Positions 41,448 to 48,408 of a stretch of 64,000 nt of DNA are shown here, in pieces (position 1 is the first letter of the stretch; each line of letters begins with the position of its first letter). The translations under genes and the position numbers were made by a program. The stretch is from Bacteroides sp. (GTDB lineage Bacteria; Bacteroidota; Bacteroidia; Bacteroidales; Muribaculaceae). Where the stretch lies: the NCBI GenBank assembly GCA_014802325.1, contig JAAVCK010000010.1:1-64000 (forward strand), given 5' to 3'. The notes beneath the pieces are model-generated. The model did not search any database. It was given only the letters and a program-made list of their open reading frames with translations, and had not been told where the DNA came from.

Positions 41448-43778
41448 TTATTTTTTGGCGGCTCGGCGCGCGGTGGTCTTTTTAGGTTTGGTATCCTGCT
41501 CGGCGATGATAGCCATCACGTCGTCGATAGTGAGGGCGGCGGCATCGCTTACAGTCTTGGGTATCTTGTAATTGGATTTCTTATATGAGATATAAGGGCC
41601 GAAGCGTCCGCGGAGTATGCTCAGGTCGTCGGCGCCCTCGAAAGTCTTGATCACTTTCTCGGCATCGGCCTTGCGCTTGGCATCGATGAGAGCTATAGCC
41701 TCGTCGATGGTTATGGACGTGGGGGCATAGTCGGCGGGAATAGATACGAATTTGCCGTCATGGCGCAGATACGGGCCGAACCGTCCTATGGCGGCTACCA
41801 CATCCTTACCTTCGTATTCGCCTACGGTACGCGGGAGATCAAACAGCTTGAGCGCCTGCTCAAGCGTCAGGTCAAATATCGACTGATCCTTGCGCAGCGA
41901 CGCGAAGCGGGGCTTTACTTCGCCCTCGCCGGTACCTATCTGCACCACAGGGCCGAAGCGGCCTATCTTTACGCTCACAGGCTCACCGGTAGCAGGATCA
42001 GTGCCAAGCATGCGCTCGCCCACCTTGTGCTCGGTGCGGGTCTCGGAGGCCTTGTCGACCTGCGGGTGAAACAGTTCGTAGAACCGCGCTATCTCCTTCT
42101 GCCACTCGGAGTTGCCCTCGGCTATATGGTCAAACTTCTCTTCCATCTCGGCCGTGAAGTCATAGTCGAGTATATCGGGGAAATTCTCGGTAAGATATTC
42201 GTTGACTATCACACCCGTATCGGTAGGTATCAGTTTACCTTTGTCGCCACCTGCTATCTCGGTGTGGATGTGCGACGATATGGTGCCTTTGTAGTCGAGT
42301 GTAAGCACCGTAAGATCTCGCGGAGTACCCTGCTTCTCACCTTTCTCCACATATTCGCGTGCCTGGATGGTGGATATGGTGGGAGCGTAGGTAGAAGGAC
42401 GGCCTATGCCGAGATCTTCCATCTTCTTCACCAGCGAGGCTTCGGTGTAACGAGGGGGTGCGAGTGTATAGCGCTCGGTGGCGGTGACATCGGCGGCTGT
42501 CAGACTTTCGCCTACGGTCATGGGCGGAAGCATCGACTCGGTCTCTGACTCGGTCTCGTCGTCGGTGCTCTCGAAATACACGCGCAGAAAACCGTCAAAC
42601 TTCACCACTTCGCCCGTAGCGACGAAATGCTCCGGACGGTTATCGGGCATGATTTCCACGGTGGTCTTTTCGATCTGCGCGTCGGCCATCTGCGAAGCGA
42701 GTGTGCGCTGACGTATGAGGCGATACAGGCGCTTCTCCTGCGACGTGCCGTCAATGGTTTCCTTGTCGACGTAGGTAGGACGGATAGCTTCGTGAGCCTC
42801 CTGAGCGCCTTTCGACGAAGTGTGATACTTACGTATGTGCAGATATTTCTCGCCCAGCTCTTCAGTGATAAGCGAGGCTATGGAGTTAAGTGCGAGTTGC
42901 GAAAGATTGAGCGAGTCGGTACGCATGTAGGTGATGTGTCCGGCCTCGTAGAGGCGCTGCGCCACCATCATGGTCTGCGATACGGTAAATCCGAGCTTAC
43001 GCGAAGCCTCCTGTTGCAGCGTGGAGGTGGTGAATGGAGGCGCGGGTGACTTCTTGAGCGGCTTGACGCTTATGTCGGTCACCTTATACGAACCCGTCGA
43101 GCAGTCCTTTAGAAATTCGCGGGCCGACTCTTCGTTGGGCAGTCGGCGCGAGAGCTCCGCACGGAGCACGGTGCCGTCAGGTAAAGTAAATCTGGCGGTG
43201 ACACGGTAGTAAGGTTCCGACTTGAAATTTTCCACTTCTTTCTCGCGGTCAACGATCAGTCGCACAGCAACTGACTGCACACGTCCGGCCGACAGCGACG
43301 GCTTGATCTTGCGCCACAACACGGGCGAGAGCTCGAAGCCCACTATGCGGTCGAGCACACGGCGCGCCTGCTGCGCATCCACAAGATCAATATCTATGTC
43401 GCGCGGATGCTCGATAGCATTGAGTATAGCGTTTTGGGTGATCTCATGAAACACGATGCGACGTGTCTTGGCCGGGTCGAGTCCGAGCACCTCGAAGAGA
43501 TGCCAGGCTATGGCCTCACCCTCGCGGTCCTCATCGGAAGCGAGCCATACGGTCTCGGCCTCCTTGGCTGCCTTCTTCAGGTCGGCCACGAGCTGCTTCT
43601 TATCGGCGGGGATTTCATATACAGGGGCAAAGTCATGATCTACGTCGATACTTATATCCTTCTTGCGCAGGTCGCGGATATGACCGTAGCTTGACATTAC
43701 CTTATAGTCCTTGCCGAGAAATTTTTCTATGGTCTTGGCCTTGGCCGGAGACTCTACTATGACGAGATTTTTCACCAT
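41448..43778 (-). CDS. topA: DNA topoisomerase I
   Basis: 776 aa, type IA. Toprim domain at the N-terminus (LVIVESPAKAKTIEKFLG, then WLASDEDREGEAIAWHL), the active-site region with ITYMRTDSLNLS, and GRPSTYAPTISTIQ. The C-terminus lacks Cys4 zinc ribbons and instead has Topo_C-type repeats (AAIGRFGPYLRHDGKFVSIP, then LRGRFGPYISYKKSNYKIP). It relaxes negative supercoils. Ends with a basic KPKKTTARRAAKK tail. Confidence 0.97.
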   Translation of the reverse strand: MVKNLVIVESPAKAKTIEKFLGKDYKVMSSYGHIRDLRKKDISIDVDHDFAPVYEIPADKKQLVADLKKAAKEAETVWLASDEDREGEAIAWHLFEVLGLDPAKTRRIVFHEITQNAILNAIEHPRDIDIDLVDAQQARRVLDRIVGFELSPVLWRKIKPSLSAGRVQSVAVRLIVDREKEVENFKSEPYYRVTARFTLPDGTVLRAELSRRLPNEESAREFLKDCSTGSYKVTDISVKPLKKSPAPPFTTSTLQQEASRKLGFTVSQTMMVAQRLYEAGHITYMRTDSLNLSQLALNSIASLITEELGEKYLHIRKYHTSSKGAQEAHEAIRPTYVDKETIDGTSQEKRLYRLIRQRTLASQMADAQIEKTTVEIMPDNRPEHFVATGEVVKFDGFLRVYFESTDDETESETESMLPPMTVGESLTAADVTATERYTLAPPRYTEASLVKKMEDLGIGRPSTYAPTISTIQAREYVEKGEKQGTPRDLTVLTLDYKGTISSHIHTEIAGGDKGKLIPTDTGVIVNEYLTENFPDILDYDFTAEMEEKFDHIAEGNSEWQKEIARFYELFHPQVDKASETRTEHKVGERMLGTDPATGEPVSVKIGRFGPVVQIGTGEGEVKPRFASLRKDQSIFDLTLEQALKLFDLPRTVGEYEGKDVVAAIGRFGPYLRHDGKFVSIPADYAPTSITIDEAIALIDAKRKADAEKVIKTFEGADDLSILRGRFGPYISYKKSNYKIPKTVSDAAALTIDDVMAIIAEQDTKPKKTTARRAAKK

Positions 43779-43816
43779 TTACACATTAATTATAAAGTGG
43801 AATCGATTTCAGCCCA

Positions 43817-43844
43817 CAAAGGTAGGAGAAATTTTTAAAACAAA
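43817..43844 (-). promoter_or_regulatory. topA promoter
   Basis: On the minus strand TTTG (43841-43844), 16 bp, TACCTTTG (43817-43824). The spacing is a little short. Confidence 0.55.
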
Positions 43845-43972
43845 ACGCCCCCGCAGTGAAAAAAGTTGTAAATCTGCATTATTCGCACCATTTGCTGTAA
43901 TCTGCCCCACTTGCCGAGGGCTATCAGGTCACAGGATTCGCACCCTGCCATATCAGTTTACGAAAAAAGGAT

Positions 43973-44087
43973 GTAAAAATAAGCCACAATTTTCACGCGA
44001 TTTCGCCTTATTTTGACATTTTTGTAAAAATAAGCATATTTCACATATACTTATTTTGACATTTTTGTTGTAATAAGCATATTTTTG
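43973..44087. repeat. Left palindromic array of ATPase cassette 2
   Basis: A half site GTAAAAATAAGCC, then AATTTTCACGCGATTTC, then two near-palindromes of the form GCTTATTTTGACA-TTTT-TGTAAAAATAAGC at 44005-44035 and 44050-44079 (45-bp period). The second overlaps the -33 region of the ATPase promoter. Almost the same block recurs directly after the gene. Confidence 0.85.
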
Positions 44088-44090
44088 ATG

Positions 44091-44098
44091 TATATTTG
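44091..44098 (+). promoter_or_regulatory. -7 box of ATPase 2
   Basis: TATATTTG 28 bp before the ATG at 44126. The repeat just upstream covers the -33 position, so a repeat-binding protein would block or shape initiation. The TTG start in the track lies in this box. Confidence 0.6.
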
Positions 44099-44125
44099 CG
44101 CTTAAAATATACAAACGCTCAATTC

Positions 44126-45550
44126 ATGGTAAATTTCCCCGAAGAACAGATATTGAAACGAATGGTGCTCGATAACCCCTGGTGGAGCAATGGCACAATC
44201 TTCAACGATTTTGATTCTATGAAGCCGCGACTGTTTCTGCGTCCTTTTGTGGAGCTGGTAACAACCTTACCTAGGGGCAGAAGTGTAATCCTACTCGGTC
44301 CCCGACGCGTGGGGAAGACCGTGATGATGTTCCATACTATCAAGAATCTGCTACAGTCAGGCGTGGATCCACGCAGAATATTGTATCTGACTATAGATGC
44401 TCCGCTCTACAGCGGGCTGTCGCTTGATGAGATGCTTCAGTATCTTATGAAAGCATCGAAGTCGGAAGCGACCGATGATCTCTTTTATGTGTTCTTTGAT
44501 GAAATTCAATATCTGAAAGATTGGGAGGTGCACCTGAAAGTATTGTGTGATACTTATCGTAATATCAGATTTGTTGCGTCCGGTTCAGCAGCTGCAGCAT
44601 TGAAAATGAAGTCGGTGGAAAGTGGTGCAGGTAGATTCACTCACTTTTCGCTACCACCGCTTTTATTCTGTGAATACCTCGCTATGGTGGGAGACGATTC
44701 GATAGTAGTGCCGGCCAATGTGGACTGGTTTGGCGACAGGGTGCGCGGATATGACGTAATGGATATGGCAAAGCTGAATGACCGGTTTATTGATTACATT
44801 AATTTCGGCGGATATCCTGAAGTGGTATCAAGCATGCAGCTGCGTAAAAACCCCGGACGGTATATAAAGGAAGACATTGTCGACAAGGTACTTATGAAAG
44901 ATCTTCCGGGATTATATGGCGTGAATGATACGAGAGACCTCTACCGACTGTTTGTTCATATAGTTTTCCGTTCGGGTGAAGAATTCTCATTTGAAGATCT
45001 GGCTAAGGAATCTGGTATAAAAAAAGAGATCATAAAGAAATATGTTGATTATCTCGAGTCAGCATTTCTTATCAAAGTGCTTCATAAGATTGACGAGAAC
45101 GCGCGCAGATTCCAGCGTGTCACTACATTTAAGATTTACATAACCAATCCGTCGATTTTCGCGGCAGTATTCTCTCCACTTGCACAGACTGACGCAGCCT
45201 TCAATCACCTTGTGGAAACAGCTGTATTCTGCCAACTTGCGTGGGATATACATGAGCTGTATTATGCCAACTGGAAAAAGGGTCGCACTCATGGAGAGGT
45301 GGATCTGGTGAGACTTGATATTCTTTCGCAGAAGCCTGACCGTATCGTTGAGATAAAGTGGAGTGACCGCTATTATGAGCATCCAGCCGAATTGAAATCG
45401 CTGCTTACTTTTATGGAAACCAATCATCTGAAGCAGGCTGTCGTTACATCAGTGTCTAATACCGGAGTGAAAAATATGGAATGTGGACAGCTGCACTTCG
45501 TACCTACTGCACTCTATACTTATGTGAAAGGAATGGACTGTGTAAAATAA
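44126..45550 (+). CDS. AAA ATPase with C-terminal DUF4143 nuclease-like domain (second copy)
   Basis: 474 aa from the ATG at 44126 (MVNFPEEQILKRM). Walker A VILLGPRRVGKTVMMF near residue 55, Walker B LFYVFFDEIQYLKDWE near 125, sensor RFVASGSAAAALKMKS. A winged-helix-like middle part (FSFEDLAKESGIKKEIIKKY) precedes a PD-(D/E)XK-like site with HGEVDLVRL and RIVEIKWSDR; here the catalytic-type K is kept, unlike copy 1. The TAA stop is itself part of the first repeat of the downstream array. Function unknown; candidates are mobile or selfish cassette, or chromosome-maintenance protein. Confidence 0.85.
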   Translation: MVNFPEEQILKRMVLDNPWWSNGTIFNDFDSMKPRLFLRPFVELVTTLPRGRSVILLGPRRVGKTVMMFHTIKNLLQSGVDPRRILYLTIDAPLYSGLSLDEMLQYLMKASKSEATDDLFYVFFDEIQYLKDWEVHLKVLCDTYRNIRFVASGSAAAALKMKSVESGAGRFTHFSLPPLLFCEYLAMVGDDSIVVPANVDWFGDRVRGYDVMDMAKLNDRFIDYINFGGYPEVVSSMQLRKNPGRYIKEDIVDKVLMKDLPGLYGVNDTRDLYRLFVHIVFRSGEEFSFEDLAKESGIKKEIIKKYVDYLESAFLIKVLHKIDENARRFQRVTTFKIYITNPSIFAAVFSPLAQTDAAFNHLVETAVFCQLAWDIHELYYANWKKGRTHGEVDLVRLDILSQKPDRIVEIKWSDRYYEHPAELKSLLTFMETNHLKQAVVTSVSNTGVKNMECGQLHFVPTALYTYVKGMDCVK

Positions 45551-45679
45551 GCCCCAATTTTTCACGCGATTTCGCCTTATTTTGACATTTTTGTAAAAAT
45601 AAGCATGTCTGACATGTGCTTATTTTGACATTTTTGTAAAAATAAGCATATTTCATGGATGAAAACATGCTTATTTTGC
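45542..45679. repeat. Right palindromic array of ATPase cassette 2
   Basis: Begins in the last codons of the ATPase gene with GTAAAATAAGCC, then TTTTTCACGCGATTTCG, two units at 45574-45604 and 45618-45647 (44-bp period), and a final half site GCTTATTTTGC at 45669-45679. It is a direct copy of the left array with a few changes. Confidence 0.85.
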
Positions 45680-45765
45680 ATCTGTACGTGTACCCGGTCA
45701 CGATCGCTACATATGCGGCTGGAGCGATAGTAATTTTGCAGTGTAATCATTAACTCTTCATATAT

Positions 45766-45984
45766 ATGACTGACACTGTAGAAACACAGGCCACTCCCGT
45801 CGATGACGTGACCACCCCCACCCCTGCCGAATCTCCTCCGCAGACCGACAATCCCGCACCTCTACTGGGCACATTTGAACTCCTGCGCACCCCCGGCGCT
45901 GCCGACGATCCCGTCACATCGCCCGACGATGATGTGACTGCCTTTGTGCTCTCGCGCACCCGCCGCAGCGTGTGGGACCTTTGA
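45766..45984 (+). CDS. 72-aa disordered protein preceding the capsid gene
   Basis: Starts at the ATG at 45766. Almost entirely T, P, D, S and A (ATPVDDVTTPTPAESPPQTD), acidic and without a signal or TM segment. The C-terminal part is less biased (VTAFVLSRTRRSVWDL). Codon choice resembles the following capsid gene. It could be a scaffold- or tail-peptide-like partner of the capsid protein, or a docking peptide; this is inference from position only. Confidence 0.55.
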   Translation: MTDTVETQATPVDDVTTPTPAESPPQTDNPAPLLGTFELLRTPGAADDPVTSPDDDVTAFVLSRTRRSVWDL

Positions 45985-46151
45985 TGATTCATAATTCACG
46001 ATTCATGATTCACGATTTTTCTGTTTAAGATTCGTGATTGATATGAGATTAAGTAATCATGAATCATGAATTGTAAATCATGAATTAAAAAGGTGAATTA
46101 TGAATTATGAATCAGACGGAATTATGAATTTTAAATCTTAAATCGAAAAAG
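45985..46151. repeat. AT-rich long imperfect inverted repeat (second copy)
   Basis: Iterations of GATTCATAATTCACGATTCA on the left and their complement ATCATGAATCATGAATTGT on the right. Same family as 16107-16297, again filling the space between a stop and the next start on the same strand. Confidence 0.75.
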
Positions 46152-47348
46152 ATGGCTTTTACTTCAGAAACACTCACCACTCAACTCGCCGGGCAGCTTT
46201 CGCCCGAACTGCTTGAAGACAGCGTAGAGTCGCGTATCGTCAAGATACGCCCGGCTGCAACTCCTCTCGATCAGATAACCCGTTGCATAGGCTCACGCCG
46301 CTGCGACTCAATGAAAGTATCGTACTACTCCGTCGATCTCAAACCCGGTTCAGCCACCGTGGCGGCTGCCGTGGCCGACGGCTTCTCTCCCCTCGACGAC
46401 ATAGAGATAACCGTCGACACCGAGGGTGTATTCGCTCCCACCGACACCATAATGCTCCCGGGGGTGAAACTCACCGCTGCCGGACGAGCCGAAGCTCTGC
46501 GCGGATATGTAAAGGAGGTCAACGGCACGAAACTCACCGTGCGTCTCACCGACATTCCCGGTGCCGAGAGCGAATTTCCGGCTATAAAGAAGGGCGAGAC
46601 CATAGTGAGGATGGGACGTGCGGCCTCCGAGCTCGACGTCATGACCGGCCTCTACAACTCGCTACCCGTCAAGGACTTCAATTACTGTCAGATATTCAAG
46701 ACCCAGATAGAATCCTCGGCCATGCACAATCTGGCCCGCAAGGAAGTGGGGTGGGGATTTCACGATCAGGAGGAAGTGGCTATAATGGACATGCGTCTCG
46801 GCATGGAAAAGTCGTTTCTCTTCGGTCTGCGCGAACAGTTTGACGACCTCGACGACAACCGCGAGGTGCTCCTCACCGGCGGCATATGGCATCAGGCCGG
46901 GCGTGACTATACGTTTGGCGGAAAAGTCAACACCACAAGTGTAGCCGCCCTGATGCGCAGCGCCTTCACTCTCAGCGGCGGATCTCGCGCCAAGGTGATG
47001 ATAGCCGGTTCGGGACTGATAGAGCGATTCTCGGCTCTCGACTATACACGCACCGTGCAGTCGACGGGCAAAAACGTCCACTGGGGCATTGACTTCGACA
47101 CCGTCGTGTCTAAATTCGGCACTCTCCACGTGATCCATTCCGAGATCTTCGACCTCTGCGGCCATGAGGACGATGCAATAGTGATAGACCCCGAATACGT
47201 GACCAAATACACCCACATACCTTTCAACGCCCAGAAGTTGCACCTCAAGCAGGCCGGTCTACGCAATACCGACGCTGTGGTGATGACCGAGGCCTCGTGT
47301 GTGGTGCTCCGCTACCCCGATGCCCACGTACGCGTGACATTTGCCTGA
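46152..47348 (+). CDS. SU10-type (HK97-fold) phage major capsid-like protein
   Basis: 398 aa, no signal peptide. The order of features fits the SU10_MCP (DUF5309) group: an N-terminal arm ending SRIVKIRPAATPLDQITR, a beta-rich insertion (GYVKEVNGTKLTVRLTD), NYCQIFKTQIESSAMHNLARKEVGWG and a helix with GMEKSFLFGLREQFDD, which is the spine-helix region, then a beta-rich A-domain with KVMIAGSGLIERFSAL and the C-terminal VVLRYPDAHVRVTF. No terminase, portal, protease or tail gene is in the window. It is therefore an orphan: a prophage remnant, a domesticated shell or a nanocompartment. Confidence 0.72.
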   Translation: MAFTSETLTTQLAGQLSPELLEDSVESRIVKIRPAATPLDQITRCIGSRRCDSMKVSYYSVDLKPGSATVAAAVADGFSPLDDIEITVDTEGVFAPTDTIMLPGVKLTAAGRAEALRGYVKEVNGTKLTVRLTDIPGAESEFPAIKKGETIVRMGRAASELDVMTGLYNSLPVKDFNYCQIFKTQIESSAMHNLARKEVGWGFHDQEEVAIMDMRLGMEKSFLFGLREQFDDLDDNREVLLTGGIWHQAGRDYTFGGKVNTTSVAALMRSAFTLSGGSRAKVMIAGSGLIERFSALDYTRTVQSTGKNVHWGIDFDTVVSKFGTLHVIHSEIFDLCGHEDDAIVIDPEYVTKYTHIPFNAQKLHLKQAGLRNTDAVVMTEASCVVLRYPDAHVRVTFA

Positions 47349-47370
47349 CGTCTCTGCCGCTTTCCACCCT

Positions 47371-47405
47371 ACGCCTCCCGCAACCATTCGGCTGCGGGAG
47401 GCGTT
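47371..47405 (+). terminator. Hairpin after the capsid-like gene
   Basis: ACGCCTCCCGCA and TGCGGGAGGCGT form a perfect 12-bp stem around a 10-nt loop. The following TATAGT is not a U-tract, so read-through into the next gene is likely. Confidence 0.55.
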
Positions 47406-47438
47406 ATAGTATGTAGAAAAAACTAACACCCTACTACA

Positions 47439-47993
47439 ATGGACAGCAAAGAACTTGTAAAGAAATTTGAAGAAAAAACCGGAGAGGATCTGCGCTCGTT
47501 TCTGCAGAAGAAAGAAGCACTCGACGCCCACGTGCCCGAATGTCCCGACGTGGAAGAGCGTTGGGGCGAGATAGCACGCGCATATATGCCCGACGGCGCA
47601 CGCGAGTTTGCACAATATCCCGTGGTGTCGCTCGGATGGATGATGCTCATTGGTATGACTATGGCTTATTACTGGGATACCGACTGGGAGCGATATTCCA
47701 AAGAAAAAGACCTGTATGAGAAGATTCGTGACATGCGCGGATATGACAATATGGACGAGGCCGTGGTACAAGACATTCTCGGCTATCGCGACGAAGCCGC
47801 CGAAAAGATCACCGAACTGGTGGCCGAATGTGCGTCGCGCGTCTACTCTCTTCTCAACCATGAGCACGTAGAGCCCGGCACTGAAGCGGCTCTGGGCTGC
47901 TACGTGGCCGCTCTACATCAACTCTATCTGGCCGGTATGGCCATGGAGCTCAATGCCCTCGGCTATCACATGACTCCGCTCAACAATGCCTGA
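47439..47993 (+). CDS. 184-aa helical protein downstream of the capsid-like gene
   Basis: All-helical and acidic, no signal peptide. Features are a charged N-terminus (ELVKKFEEKTGEDLRSFLQK), one moderately hydrophobic helix (VVSLGWMMLIGMTMAYYWD) and a second half ending LYLAGMAMELNALGYHM. No recognised family. It starts 90 bp after the capsid gene with only a hairpin between them, so the two are probably coexpressed. It could be an adaptor, cargo or regulator of the shell; nothing in the sequence decides. Confidence 0.6.
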   Translation: MDSKELVKKFEEKTGEDLRSFLQKKEALDAHVPECPDVEERWGEIARAYMPDGAREFAQYPVVSLGWMMLIGMTMAYYWDTDWERYSKEKDLYEKIRDMRGYDNMDEAVVQDILGYRDEAAEKITELVAECASRVYSLLNHEHVEPGTEAALGCYVAALHQLYLAGMAMELNALGYHMTPLNNA

Positions 47994-48031
47994 CGGTACG
48001 AGCGAGTACAATATAGATTTTTAAAATTTAA

Positions 48032-48238
48032 GAAGGCTGTGTCAAAATAAAAAAGAATGCCCGCAGGGCATTGAGTTATTCGTAACCGGCGCCGCCGTAG
48101 CTATGCTGAGGCGTCGCCGGCCATTGGCCTGTAAACTTTGACGTCCGTCAGGGCGCCGATTATATAACTTATTGAGTTTTAATCGGCGGCCTATCGGACG
48201 CCTTTTTGGTTTCTGCATCTAACCCCGGGCGACGAAGA
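48032..48238. mobile_element. MITE-like repeat, copy C (truncated)
   Basis: About 207 bp nearly identical to the first two thirds of copy B, starting AGGCTGTGTCAAAATAAA and including GAATGCCCGCAGGGCATTGA. It breaks off at CCCCGGGCGAC, where copy B continues with GCGCC, so the right third and right terminal repeat are lost. The junction is consistent with a deletion between the two CCCGGG stretches of the full element. Confidence 0.82.
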
Positions 48239-48245
48239 TATATAA

Positions 48246-48290
48246 AAAACCAAACGAGAAGATGTTTCACAACGTCTTCTCGCTTAGATA
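48246..48290 (-). terminator. Terminator of the membrane-tethered regulator gene
   Basis: On the minus strand GAGAAGA.GTTGTGAAAC.TCTTCTC forms a stem, followed by TTTGGTTTTTTATAT. Confidence 0.8.
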
Positions 48291-48408
48291 ATAAACCAAT
48301 CATTATCACATTTCTTGCAATGGAAAAAGTAATCTTGCTATGTATCTATAAAACACACACCGGGTGAAATGGTTTAACGCGCGGCGAATTTTTTTTTGAA
48401 AAAAAATA

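Noticed and set aside
43973-44087. CRISPR array beside ATPase 2
   Set aside because: Units are near-identical palindromes with short repeat-derived linkers, no unique spacers and no cas genes.
45504-45701. 65-aa minus-strand ORF over the right array
   Set aside because: Made wholly of the palindromic repeats; repeated YFYKNVK-like peptides simply reflect the DNA repeat.
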